DNA of 50,679 nucleotides. It comes from Fulvivirga marina. GTDB lineage: Bacteria; Bacteroidota; Bacteroidia; Cytophagales; Cyclobacteriaceae. The translations under genes and the position numbers were made by a program. Under the pieces are notes generated by a model that saw nothing but the letters and a program-made list of their open reading frames with translations, did no database searches and was not told the DNA's origin. The DNA lies in the NCBI RefSeq assembly GCF_016775155.1, contig NZ_JAEUGD010000003.1, forward strand, positions 1 through 50,679, in the 5' to 3' direction. Each line of letters begins with the position of its first letter. The stretch's first letter is position 1. This document shows positions 26,014-33,948 of this stretch, piece after piece.

Positions 26014-26985
26014 TTATCGTTTGTTTTTAGCAAATTCCTTTGCGAAGTACGTAAGAATAATGTCCGCACCTGCCCTTTTGATACTTAACAAGCTTTCGTT
26101 CATTGCAGAAGTTTTGTCAAGCCATCCCTTTTCTGCAGCAGCAGCTATCATGGCATATTCACCGCTAACATTGTAAGCCGCGATAGGAAGCTCGTAATTG
26201 TCTTTTAAAAGTTTTATTACATCCAGGTATGCCAAAGCAGGTTTTACCATTAGGAAATCGGCACCTTCTCCTACATCAAGATCGGCCTCAATGAGGGCCT
26301 CACGCTGGTTCGCCGGGTTCATCTGGTAAGTCTTTTTGTCTCCACTTTTAGGGGCCGAATCCAAGGCATCTCTGAATGGACCATAGAAAGCACTGGCATA
26401 TTTAGCGCTATATGACATAATGGAAGTTTCGGTGAAGCCATTGCCATCCAGTATTTCGCGAATATATCCTACACGTCCATCCATCATATCAGATGGGCCG
26501 ATAATATCAATTCCAGCTTCAGCCTGCGTAAGTGCCATTTTTCCTAATACATCCAGCGTCTCGTCATTCAGGATCTTTCCATTTTCATCTACAATACCAT
26601 CATGCCCGTCAGAGCTGTAAGGGTCCATGGCAACATCAGTCATGACACATGCCTCAGGAAACCTTTTTTTTACCTCTTTGAGTGCGGTGATATAGAAAAA
26701 GTTGGGGTCATGGCTTTTGGTGGCCATTTTATCTTTGTGAGATTCATTCACAACGGGAAAGATGTCAAAAGCTGCGATACCAACCTTAAGGCACTCTTCA
26801 ATCTCTTTAAGTATATGATCAATACCAAGTCGGCATATGCCGGGCATGGAGTTTACTTCTATTTTTGCCTTTGGGTCTTCCAGTAAAAACAATGGAAATA
26901 TGAGGTCATCAGTAGTAACCTTTGTCTCTTCTACCATGGCTCTGATCACGGCAGACTTGCGATTTCTTCTTGGTCTGATCATCAT
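26014..26985 (-). CDS. hemB: Delta-aminolevulinic acid dehydratase (porphobilinogen synthase)
   Basis: An about 323-residue enzyme that joins two 5-aminolevulinate molecules into porphobilinogen for heme. Schiff-base lysines are in MSYSAKYASAFYGPFRDA and DFLMVKPALAYLDV. The metal site reads DVAMDPYSSDGHDG, without the three cysteines of zinc enzymes, so this is the Mg-dependent type. I chose the start MMIRPRRNRKSAVIRAM at 26985 (26982 also possible); an ATG at 27018 would lie upstream of the likely promoter box. It is a single-gene unit facing the small gene at 25806. Confidence 0.95.
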   Translation of the reverse strand: MMIRPRRNRKSAVIRAMVEETKVTTDDLIFPLFLLEDPKAKIEVNSMPGICRLGIDHILKEIEECLKVGIAAFDIFPVVNESHKDKMATKSHDPNFFYITALKEVKKRFPEACVMTDVAMDPYSSDGHDGIVDENGKILNDETLDVLGKMALTQAEAGIDIIGPSDMMDGRVGYIREILDGNGFTETSIMSYSAKYASAFYGPFRDALDSAPKSGDKKTYQMNPANQREALIEADLDVGEGADFLMVKPALAYLDVIKLLKDNYELPIAAYNVSGEYAMIAAAAEKGWLDKTSAMNESLLSIKRAGADIILTYFAKEFAKNKR

Positions 26986-26989
26986 TTGG

Positions 26990-26997
26990 CAAATATA
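26990..26997 (-). promoter_or_regulatory. Putative promoter -7 box (TATATTTG) for hemB
   Basis: An exact TAnnTTTG match ending 4 nt before the ATG at 26985 (7 nt before 26982), which predicts a leaderless hemB transcript. No TTG at normal spacing upstream. Confidence 0.4.
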
Positions 26998-27071
26998 GTA
27001 AACCTCGCCTTTATGCACTATGCGGCATGGGTAACTTTGATTTTCAATGTATAATAATTAGTGCGGAGTTA

Positions 27072-27109
27072 TAAAAAATAACCCGATGACCATTGAATCA
27101 TCGGGTTAT
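27072..27109 (-). terminator. Rho-independent terminator for rocD
   Basis: A 12-bp perfect stem (27078-27089 with 27098-27109), 8-nt loop, followed on the minus strand by a T run. It lies 31 nt past the rocD stop. Confidence 0.85.
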
Positions 27110-27140
27110 AGATATCAACTATATCTTATAGTGTGTGAGA

Positions 27141-28388
27141 TTACTTCTTAAAATTTGTAATTGTTTTTTCTATGATATCACAACACTCATGCAGTTGCTC
27201 TTCGGTCATTACCAAAGGAGGTGCAAACCTGATGATGTTACCATGAGTCGGTTTGGCCAGAAGCCCGTTATCTTTAAGTGCTACGCAAATGTCCCACGCA
27301 GTAGAGCTGTCCGGAGTATCGTTGATAACAACAGCATTGAGGAGTCCTTTTCCTCGAACCAGTTTTACCAAATCAGAGGATTCAATGAATTTGTTCATTC
27401 TATCTCTGAAAATTACTCCTAGCCTTTCGGCGTTTTCTGCCAGGTTTTCTTCCTTAACAACTTCTAGTGCTGCGATGGCTACTTTAGAGCCAAGTGGGTT
27501 TCCGCCAAAGGTGCTACCATGCTGTCCTGGTTTGATTACACCCATGATTTCGTTGTTAGTCAGAACGGCAGATACGGGATATACCCCTCCTGAAATTGCT
27601 TTGCCAAGGATTAGCATATCTGGCTTAACATTTTCGTGGTCGCAGGCCAAAAGCTTTCCGGTTCTTGCAATACCAGTCTGGATTTCATCTGCAATAAACA
27701 AGACTCCATATTTTTTACATAAAGCAGCTGCTTTTGATAGATAACCTTCGTCAGGTACAAATACACCCGCCTCACCTTGAATAGGTTCAACCAGGAAACC
27801 AGCGATATTTTCTTCTTTTAGCTGTGCCTCAAGTGCCTCAAGGTCATTATAAGGTACGCTAACGAAGCCAGGAGTATAGGGCCCAAAGCTCTTTCTTGCA
27901 TCCTCATCATTTGAGAAGGAGATAACAGTAGTTGTTCTGCCATGGAAGTTGTTTTCACAAACAATGATCTTTGCTTCATTTTCAGGGATGCCTCTTTTTT
28001 CATAGGCATATTTCCTGCTTATCTTTATAGCTGTTTCAACGCCCTCTGCTCCTGTGTTCATGGGTAGTACTTTGTCAAACCCAAAGTATTCTGTAACGAA
28101 CTTCTCATAAACCCCGAGTACATTGTTGAAAAATGCTCTTGAGGTTAGTGTTAGTATTTCGGCTTGCTCTTTTAAAGTGTTGATTATTTTAGGGTGACAG
28201 TGCCCTTGGTTTACTGCGCTGTAAGCAGAAAGAAAGTCATAATACTTCTTGCCTTCGATATCCCAGACAAATACGCCTTCTCCCTTAGCTAATACTACTG
28301 GAAGAGGATGATAATTGTGTGCTCCGTGCTTATCCTCAAGCTGCATTGTTTCCTGAGAGGTCAATTTTGATTTTGTGAGTGTTGCCAT
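27141..28388 (-). CDS. rocD: Ornithine--oxo-acid transaminase
   Basis: A 415-residue class III PLP aminotransferase that converts ornithine and 2-oxoglutarate into glutamate semialdehyde and glutamate, linking arginine breakdown with proline. Recognisable are [57 protein letters not shown] and the PLP lysine in [15 protein letters not shown]. The HGRTT and GRTGK-like patterns fit RocD better than acetylornithine or GABA transaminase. It is a single-gene unit with its own terminator. Its leader carries two 16-nt direct repeats just after the likely transcription start. Confidence 0.93.
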   Translation of the reverse strand: MATLTKSKLTSQETMQLEDKHGAHNYHPLPVVLAKGEGVFVWDIEGKKYYDFLSAYSAVNQGHCHPKIINTLKEQAEILTLTSRAFFNNVLGVYEKFVTEYFGFDKVLPMNTGAEGVETAIKISRKYAYEKRGIPENEAKIIVCENNFHGRTTTVISFSNDEDARKSFGPYTPGFVSVPYNDLEALEAQLKEENIAGFLVEPIQGEAGVFVPDEGYLSKAAALCKKYGVLFIADEIQTGIARTGKLLACDHENVKPDMLILGKAISGGVYPVSAVLTNNEIMGVIKPGQHGSTFGGNPLGSKVAIAALEVVKEENLAENAERLGVIFRDRMNKFIESSDLVKLVRGKGLLNAVVINDTPDSSTAWDICVALKDNGLLAKPTHGNIIRFAPPLVMTEEQLHECCDIIEKTITNFKK

Positions 28389-28429
28389 AACAGTAATATT
28401 TAATAATTAAAAAATGCACCACTCGTCAC

Positions 28430-28475
28430 GGAGAGTAGTCATCCTTTCCTCATTTTAAAGGAGAGAAATCATCCT
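28430..28475. repeat. Pair of 16-nt direct repeats in the rocD leader
   Basis: 28430-28445 and 28460-28475 match at 13 of 16 positions (GGAGAG then three variable bases, then TCATCCT) with a 30-nt period. They lie immediately downstream of the putative rocD -7 box and could be operator sites or leader elements. Confidence 0.45.
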
Positions 28476-28481
28476 GAATTA

Positions 28482-28489
28482 CAAAAGTA
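28482..28489 (-). promoter_or_regulatory. Putative promoter -7 box (TACTTTTG) for rocD
   Basis: An exact TAnnTTTG match on the minus strand, 93 nt before the rocD ATG, giving a leader of roughly 85-90 nt that contains the direct repeats. Confidence 0.4.
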
Positions 28490-28607
28490 GTAAAATAAGC
28501 GTATATTTGTCAGCCTGACAATGGCATATTGCCTTGTCTTTCAAAGTTTAAGTTTCGGTTTGGAACTTGAATATAAGGCGTATGCAGATTAAAATATTCA
28601 ATACCAC

Positions 28608-28639
28608 TTTGAATATTAATAATCTTTTTCCGATATTTG
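28608..28639 (+). promoter_or_regulatory. Putative promoter TTTG-N20-GATATTTG for rpmB
   Basis: TTTG at 28608-28611 and GATATTTG at 28632-28639 (one mismatch to TAnnTTTG) with normal spacing. The leader to the rpmB ATG would be about 37 nt. A second exact box (TATATTTG, 28502-28509) lies further upstream. Confidence 0.5.
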
Positions 28640-28682
28640 CAGACCCAATTGAAAAAGGTACAAAATTTAATTTTTTATAAAG

Positions 28683-28922
28683 ATGTCAAAAGTTTGCCAG
28701 ATCACCGGAAAGAGGCCTCAAGTAGGAAACAATGTTTCTCACGCAAACAATAAAACTAAAAGAAGGTTTAATCCAAATCTTCACAAGAAGAGATTCTACC
28801 TTCCTGAGGAGGACAAGTGGATAACTTTGAAAGTTTCTACTTCAGCTTTAAGGACCATTAACAAGAATGGTATCACTGCCGTTTTGAAGAAAGCCAGGGC
28901 AAACGGTAATACATTAGTTTAG
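28683..28922 (+). CDS. rpmB: 50S ribosomal protein L28 (bL28)
   Basis: A 79-residue ribosomal protein. It has the conserved [20 protein letters not shown] and [20 protein letters not shown] regions and lacks the zinc-binding CxxC pairs. First gene of the block rpmB-rpmG-DUF4295, 27 nt before rpmG. Confidence 0.97.
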   Translation: MSKVCQITGKRPQVGNNVSHANNKTKRRFNPNLHKKRFYLPEEDKWITLKVSTSALRTINKNGITAVLKKARANGNTLV

Positions 28923-28949
28923 TAATAAAGCATTTAATAATATTTTATC

Positions 28950-29132
28950 ATGGCTAAGAAAGGTAATAGAGTACAAGTGATAATGGAGTGCACTGAGCAT
29001 AAGACTAGCGGAATGCCTGGTACTTCAAGATACATCACTACTAAGAATAGAAAAAATACTACCGAGAGATTGGAGTTGAAAAAGTATAACCCTATTCTTA
29101 AGAAATATACTGTTCACAAAGAAATTAAATAA
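28950..29132 (+). CDS. rpmG: 50S ribosomal protein L33 (bL33)
   Basis: A 60-residue ribosomal protein with [18 protein letters not shown] and the conserved [20 protein letters not shown]. Only one cysteine remains, so this is the zinc-free form. It is 2 nt before the DUF4295 gene. Confidence 0.97.
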   Translation: MAKKGNRVQVIMECTEHKTSGMPGTSRYITTKNRKNTTERLELKKYNPILKKYTVHKEIK

Positions 29133-29134
29133 TT

Positions 29135-29290
29135 ATGGCTAAGAAGGTAGTTGCAACCCTCCAGAAAAAAGAAGGTAAAAACTTCGCTAAAGTGATCAGA
29201 GCGGTGAAGTCTGAAAAGACCGGTGCTTACACTTTCAAGGAAGAGATGGTTCCTGTTGATCAGGTAAAAGATTCTTTAGCTAAAAGCTAA
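29135..29290 (+). CDS. DUF4295 family small ribosome-associated protein
   Basis: A 51-residue, lysine-rich protein (MAKKVVATLQKKEGKNFAKV, ending SLAKS) that is conserved in Bacteroidota directly after rpmG. I recall that a Bacteroidota-specific large-subunit protein named bL38 was found in the Flavobacterium johnsoniae ribosome structure and believe it to be this family, but I cannot verify that here. It starts 2 nt after rpmG and is followed by a terminator. Confidence 0.9.
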   Translation: MAKKVVATLQKKEGKNFAKVIRAVKSEKTGAYTFKEEMVPVDQVKDSLAKS

Positions 29291-29317
29291 GAACCTCGTT
29301 AAAATATTAAATGATAG

Positions 29318-29356
29318 AAAAAGTCCCTTTCTGATGACCTTCAGGAGGGACTTTTT
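29318..29356 (+). terminator. Rho-independent terminator after the ribosomal block
   Basis: An 11-bp stem (29318-29328 with 29346-29356) starting in an A run and ending in a T run, so it can work in both directions. It separates the ribosomal genes from ftsY. Confidence 0.85.
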
Positions 29357-29424
29357 CGTTATCTTCAAATGGAGTATTGCGAAGGTGGCTCATACTCTCC
29401 TTAATCATTAGAATCAATAAGAAT

Positions 29425-30387
29425 ATGTCAATCTTTAGTGGGTTATTTTCAAAAGAAAAGAAAGAGTCTCTTGACAAGGGACTAGAAAAAACTAAAGAAA
29501 ACTTTTTCACCAAGCTTGGTAAGGCCGTTGTAGGGAAATCCAAGGTAGATGAAGAAGTACTTGATGAGCTGGAAGAAGTACTTATAACTTCTGATGTGGG
29601 AGTAAATACCACGATTAAGATCATTCAAAGAATTGAAGACAGGGTGGCTCGTGATAAGTACCTTGGGGTAGATGAGCTTGATAAAATCCTCCGTGAAGAA
29701 ATAGCCGGCCTTTTAGCTGAAAATAATACCAAAGATCTTAGTGATTTTTCATTGCCCGAAGGGAAAAAACCTTACGTTATTATGGTAGTAGGAGTCAATG
29801 GGGTAGGTAAAACCACCACCATTGGTAAGCTTTCGGCTCAGTATAAAAGAAAAGGGCTTAAAGTGGTGTTAGGAGCAGCCGATACCTTTAGGGCAGCGGC
29901 CGTTGATCAGATAAAATTATGGGGAGAGCGAGTTGGTGTACCGGTTGTCGCCAGAGGCATGAACACCGATCCATCGGCAGTGGCATTTGATGCCGTAAAA
30001 CAAGGCGTGGAAGATAATGCTGACGTTGTTATTATTGATACTGCGGGTAGGCTGCATACCAAAGTTAACCTCATGAATGAGCTTTCCAAGATCAAAAGGG
30101 TAATGCAGAAATTTATACCTGATGCGCCGCATGAAGTTCTTTTGGTCTTAGATGGTAGTACCGGGCAAAATGCAGCGATCCAGGCGAGAGAGTTTACCAA
30201 GGCTACTGATGTGACTTCCCTAGCCATTACCAAACTGGATGGAACTGCGAAAGGTGGCGTTGTAATTGGTATATCTGACGAATTTAAAATACCTGTAAAA
30301 TATATAGGTGTAGGAGAAAAAGTGGATGACCTACAGGTGTTTAACAAGATGGAGTTTGTTGACTCTTTCTTTAAAAAATCTGTTTGA
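29425..30387 (+). CDS. ftsY: Signal recognition particle receptor FtsY
   Basis: A 320-residue SRP receptor GTPase that brings translating ribosomes to the inner membrane. NG domain motifs: G1 GVNGVGKTTT (from residue 123), DTFRAAAVDQ, DTAGRLHTKVNLMNEL and TKLDGTAKGG. The acidic A domain is very short, as usual for this phylum. I chose the ATG at 29425 (MSIFSGLFSKEKKE); an upstream in-frame ATG at 29377 gives an unlikely hydrophobic tail. Confidence 0.96.
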   Translation: MSIFSGLFSKEKKESLDKGLEKTKENFFTKLGKAVVGKSKVDEEVLDELEEVLITSDVGVNTTIKIIQRIEDRVARDKYLGVDELDKILREEIAGLLAENNTKDLSDFSLPEGKKPYVIMVVGVNGVGKTTTIGKLSAQYKRKGLKVVLGAADTFRAAAVDQIKLWGERVGVPVVARGMNTDPSAVAFDAVKQGVEDNADVVIIDTAGRLHTKVNLMNELSKIKRVMQKFIPDAPHEVLLVLDGSTGQNAAIQAREFTKATDVTSLAITKLDGTAKGGVVIGISDEFKIPVKYIGVGEKVDDLQVFNKMEFVDSFFKKSV

Positions 30388-30437
30388 GCCATACAGGTTA
30401 AGGCTTAAGACATTTCGTGACTTAAACTATCCCTCTT

Positions 30438-30818
30438 ATGAATTTACAAACGAGATGTTCTTCTTGTGGGAAATTCATTTATTTCAAAGAAAGAGCTGTT
30501 GATAGGTTTGCTCTGGCAAGGAAGCTTGGAGTAAAAGTTGAATTGAATTGTGACTATTGCAATAAAACCCATGCATATCCTGTAAACAATATAAATGCCA
30601 GGCCGGCAAAATATTTGATCATCTTGCGTACGGTAATATTTGCAGTAGGAACCCCAGCATCTATTTTTGTGGTTATTTTTTGGGCAGGAAGCCTGAATAG
30701 TGTTAGAGCATTTGAAGCACTTGCTTGTTTTGTGATTGTGCCGTATTTGCTTTATGAAGCCATAAAATCTCATCAGGAACAACGAGTAAATTACTTTAAT
30801 GCCAAACAGTACGGGTGA
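30438..30818 (+). CDS. Zinc-ribbon two-helix membrane protein, unknown function
   Basis: A 126-residue protein with an N-terminal zinc ribbon (C7-S-S-C10 and C38-D-Y-C41), then two membrane segments (about 60-80 and 90-110) and a basic C-terminus. I do not know the family. It starts 50 nt after ftsY and could be co-transcribed with it. Composition resembles the neighbours. Confidence 0.65.
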   Translation: MNLQTRCSSCGKFIYFKERAVDRFALARKLGVKVELNCDYCNKTHAYPVNNINARPAKYLIILRTVIFAVGTPASIFVVIFWAGSLNSVRAFEALACFVIVPYLLYEAIKSHQEQRVNYFNAKQYG

Positions 30819-31039
30819 GACGCTCCTCTTGCTGTTTTCTTAGCAGTTTAACAACTTTCCTGAGTTAATTAACTATTTTTCTCATCGGAAATATGCTGTA
30901 GATGATCCTTAGGCAATTGTCCAAAATAGAACAGAAAGAATGTAGAGAAGATGTTTCGCATTTCTCTGATCATCAGTTTTAAGTACAGGAATTTACTTCA
31001 GACTTTTGCTATCCAAAGATTATAATCGGACAGGGGTTA

Positions 31040-31479
31040 TTGGCGGTGCTCAGTGGCGATTTAAAATGTATTATTAATGAAGAACACCATTGGCTTGATA
31101 ATCAGATGTTTGTTTTTCTAAATAAAGGTATCGAACTGTTGATAGAAGGAAGGGTGAAAAGCGTTTTGGTTATCCTCTACTGTGCAGGTTCTTCTGAGGT
31201 CGAAGGAGATGCTTATGAGTGGTATTGGCATGGGTATTCGGGCAGTGTGGTTGAAAAAGGTAGGGTGTTGAAAGCCAATAGGGAAATGTATTTAGCTTCA
31301 CTTTTTTTCTTGACTGCCCTGCTACAGTTAGTATTTATGAAGAGGCTGGAGAAACAATAGTTGAGCTTGTGGAAAGTGACCTGCCAACAGGTAGTGAAAC
31401 CGCTCTTAAGTACTTTGTTAAAAGAGGACTTGATCTTCGTAATAAAAAGATGGAACTGACTAATGTGATTACTTCCTAA
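31040..31479 (+). pseudogene. Broken SRPBCC/AHSA1-like gene
   Basis: Two reading frames together look like one SRPBCC/AHSA1 (Aha1-like START-fold) protein. The first frame (to about 31285) carries EWYWHGYSGSVVEKGRVLKA then NREMYLA. The second (31282-31479) continues SFTFFLDCPATVSIYEEAGE, TIVELVESDLPTGSETALKY and ends GLDLRNKKMELTNVITS, which closely recalls the family's C-terminal LKSILEGGIDLRNKN-type ending. So a frameshift lies near 31285 and a deletion of roughly 15-20 residues between KYFVKR and GLDLRN. The first frame has no ATG (a TTG at 31040 is the only candidate) and the expected N-terminal half is not recognisable. Family recognition is from memory. Confidence 0.65.
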
Positions 31480-31558
31480 TATCAATGTAGGTGCCCGAAT
31501 TGATTTTTTTATAATTAGATATTTATCAGGTATCTTAGTTGCTAACAATTAAAATGAT

Positions 31559-32566
31559 TTGGATTCCGTTACTCAAGTTTTACTAGGTGCTGCAGTAGGA
31601 GAAGCTGTGGCAGGAAAAAAGGTAGGAAATAAAGCGATAATGTGGGGAGCTATTTGTGGTACTATTCCAGATCTGGATGTGATAGGTCGCTATTTTCTTG
31701 ATACCGTGGAAGCATTGGATTTTCATAGAGGTATTTCACACTCCCTGTTGTTTGCTATTGTTGTTTCTCCTGTTCTTGGGTATGGAATAAGTCGTTTGTA
31801 CAGTCAGGCCAGTGCTACATGGAAAGACTGGACATTGCTGGTGTTTCTCGGGCTGTTTACCCATGCCTTACTAGATTGTTTTACAACATGGGGTACTCAA
31901 CTGTTCTGGCCTGTAGGTGATAGAGTTGCATTTAAGAGTGTTTTTGTCATAGATCCTCTTTACTCACTGCCCTTACTGGTATGTCTGGCCTGGTTGATAT
32001 TTTTACCCAGAGGCAGTTCAAAAAGAAAGCGACTTAACAATGCCGGGCTAATTCTCAGCTCAGTATATCTGATGCTCACTTTGGTTGCTAAACATCAGGC
32101 CAATCAGGTTTTTGAAAATTCTTTTGATGCTCAGGGTATGGTGGTCGAGCGCTATGATAGTAGGCCTGCTCCCTTAAATATTGTTTTATGGACTGTAAAT
32201 GCAGAAACCAGGGAGGGGTACTACATTGGTTATTACTCCTTTCTTGATATAGGGCAAAAAATAAAATATAACTTTTTTCCCAAGAGCCACTATCTGTTGG
32301 AGAATTACAGAGAGAATGAAAAAGTTAAAAAGCTCGTAGAAATAACAGAGGGGTGGTATACCGTAGAGGCAGCAGATAATGGCATTATCATCAACGATTT
32401 GCGATTTGGACAGAGTAGTGGCTGGCAAACGGGTGATGGTAATTTTGTGTTTGCCTATAATGTTTATCAAGGAGATTCTAAAACACGGGTTGATGAGGTG
32501 GAGAAAAAACTTAGTGATGGCAGTAAAATGCTTATGCCATTATGGAATCGCATCATGGGAAATTAA
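31559..32566 (+). CDS. Membrane-bound metal-dependent hydrolase, YdjM/DUF457 family
   Basis: A 335-residue inner-membrane protein of the YdjM family. The conserved N-terminus MDSVTQVLLGAAVGEAVAGK, then GAICGTIPDLDV, DFHRGISHSLL and THALLDCFTTWGTQLFWPVG give the Asp/His metal-binding set. Four or so hydrophobic segments lie in the first 170 residues; the C-terminal half is soluble. The start is TTG (31559-31561): the family begins exactly at MDS-TQ, and a stop lies three codons upstream, so no ATG is available. The function of the family is not established. Confidence 0.87.
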   Translation: MDSVTQVLLGAAVGEAVAGKKVGNKAIMWGAICGTIPDLDVIGRYFLDTVEALDFHRGISHSLLFAIVVSPVLGYGISRLYSQASATWKDWTLLVFLGLFTHALLDCFTTWGTQLFWPVGDRVAFKSVFVIDPLYSLPLLVCLAWLIFLPRGSSKRKRLNNAGLILSSVYLMLTLVAKHQANQVFENSFDAQGMVVERYDSRPAPLNIVLWTVNAETREGYYIGYYSFLDIGQKIKYNFFPKSHYLLENYRENEKVKKLVEITEGWYTVEAADNGIIINDLRFGQSSGWQTGDGNFVFAYNVYQGDSKTRVDEVEKKLSDGSKMLMPLWNRIMGN

Positions 32567-32574
32567 TTTCTGGT

Positions 32575-33285
32575 TTATTTGTTCAAATCATCGGTTGAGG
32601 GCAGCTCAATAGTTTGTGGCCCCTTCCTCAATGGGATCCTGAAAATCAGATAATAGTTAAAACCCCAGCTTACGTTTTTGTCAGCGCGTCCATAACCCGG
32701 TATTTCGTGGGGTATAAGCTCATTGCGTTCAAAGGTATCAATGCCGAATTTGAACCTCGCGGTGTAGCCCAGCCAAATAAATTTCCACATTTTTACTTTC
32801 ATGCCAGTTACCATTTCGAACCAATCAGCTTTTAGGTCAGTGTTAGAAATTTGAGATGTGCCATCTCCAAAAACGTCGTTGGTGTAACTAAAATTAAGTT
32901 CGTCTGAAAAAGTAGTTGTGGCATATCTAAGCCCAAAAAACAAGGCGCTCTGGTCAGGGTCCCGGTGAAGGAAATTAATATCCGGACCTACTTTAAAGTA
33001 GCTTCCTTCGACGGTATAAAGAGAGTTGCTGTTCTCCAGTGTGCGTTCCATTTGGCCATACTCCACATTTAAGAAGTAACGATAAAAGTCAATGTCTGCC
33101 TGAAACTCGTACTGTTTGTAATCTACTTTGCTGAAAGATTTTCCAAAGCCAATGAGGTCAGCACCTACCCTGATGCCCGTTGGAATAAACCTTCGACTTG
33201 TGGTGTCGAGTTGAACTTTTTCCTTCTGACTAAAAGCGGCCGAAGCCATGGTAACGAGACAAATACTAATTAAATATCTTAACAT
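32575..33285 (-). CDS. DUF6048 family outer-membrane protein
   Basis: An about 236-residue exported beta-rich protein with a signal peptide (MLRYLISICLVTMASAAFSQ). It has amphipathic strands and aromatic-rich turns typical of a small barrel (GIRVGADLIGFGKSF, YFKVGPDINFLHRD, FFGLRYATTTF). The ATG at 33306 is an alternative start. It overlaps the DUF6452 gene upstream by about 20 nt. The DUF6452-DUF6048 pair is a recurrent Bacteroidota unit; its role is unknown, and I infer a surface or outer-membrane complex. Confidence 0.82.
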   Translation of the reverse strand: MLRYLISICLVTMASAAFSQKEKVQLDTTSRRFIPTGIRVGADLIGFGKSFSKVDYKQYEFQADIDFYRYFLNVEYGQMERTLENSNSLYTVEGSYFKVGPDINFLHRDPDQSALFFGLRYATTTFSDELNFSYTNDVFGDGTSQISNTDLKADWFEMVTGMKVKMWKFIWLGYTARFKFGIDTFERNELIPHEIPGYGRADKNVSWGFNYYLIFRIPLRKGPQTIELPSTDDLNK

Positions 33286-33712
33286 CTTCAGTGACTTGTT
33301 CAACAAGTATTTTATTCACGATTTTAATAGAACCGAAATCACTCCTTACATAGTCCAGGTCTGAAAACACCATTTCTATACCGCAATCCTCAGAAACCAA
33401 ACGCGTGTTGGTATTATATTTTAATATTAAGGTATCAATACCCAGTTCTGAATCGAAAACAAACGTGGTTTGAACAGTATCAGGCCTGAGAGGAAGTTTG
33501 ATATATGACGCCTCTACTTCTGAGAACAGTACACTGTCAGTACCTTGAGTAGTAACTTTGTTAATATTTAGCGTATCGGGCTCATTATTGTCGCTATTGT
33601 AAAACTTTATGTTTACAAAATTGGTTGTCTTGCTGTTGCAATCCGGGTCATCAAGACAGCTGGTTAATGAGATCGCTGCTGAGAGAATTAATATTGGTAT
33701 AACTATTTTCAT
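33266..33712 (-). CDS. DUF6452 family lipoprotein
   Basis: A 148-residue lipoprotein. A signal peptide with a good lipobox (LTS-C19) is followed by acidic CLDDPD, which may favour surface export as in other Bacteroidota lipoproteins. The start at 33712 (MKIVIPILILSAAISLTSC) is chosen over an upstream ATG at 33787 that would bury the signal peptide. The remainder is beta-rich (TNFVNIKFYNSDN, YIKLPLRPDTVQTTFVF). Translationally overlapping with DUF6048. Confidence 0.82.
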   Translation of the reverse strand: MKIVIPILILSAAISLTSCLDDPDCNSKTTNFVNIKFYNSDNNEPDTLNINKVTTQGTDSVLFSEVEASYIKLPLRPDTVQTTFVFDSELGIDTLILKYNTNTRLVSEDCGIEMVFSDLDYVRSDFGSIKIVNKILVEQVTEDVKIFN

Positions 33713-33722
33713 GAATAGGGCA

Positions 33723-33730
33723 CAAATATA
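33723..33730 (-). promoter_or_regulatory. Putative promoter -7 box (TATATTTG) for DUF6452/DUF6048
   Basis: An exact TAnnTTTG match ending 10 nt before the DUF6452 ATG, so the leader would be only a few bases. Confidence 0.4.
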
Positions 33731-33888
33731 AGTATTGCAGTAAGAAGTGAGGGAGAAATAACCATAAAGTTTAGTGTACCAAAACATGTGCCATTTGATT
33801 GATGGTGCAGGTTTGAAGTAAAACCAGGAAGTATTGGCTTGCTTTTAAAGCCATTGGGTGAGATTGTATTTTGCGGTACTGTATAATA

Positions 33889-33922
33889 ACTTTCGCATTG
33901 CCGTTCACTTTCGCTAATTTTG
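33889..33922 (+). promoter_or_regulatory. Putative rimO promoter with tandem ACTTTCGC repeats
   Basis: TAATTTTG at 33915-33922 matches TAnnTTTG and ends 26 nt before the rimO start. Two identical 8-mers ACTTTCGC (33889-33896 and 33907-33914) sit directly upstream, 18 nt apart, the second abutting the box. Confidence 0.45.
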
Positions 33923-33948
33923 CAGCCACTTTATAAAACAGGAATAAT

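Noticed and set aside
28502-28509. Exact TATATTTG box on the plus strand about 170 nt before rpmB
   Set aside because: No TTTG at correct spacing, and a better placed promoter lies at 28608-28639.
30869-30973. Minus-strand frame of 34 codons that looks protein-like (FYFGQLPKDHLQHISDEKNS)
   Set aside because: Too short, no family match and no promoter; it may be a gene remnant in the same decayed region, but support is insufficient.
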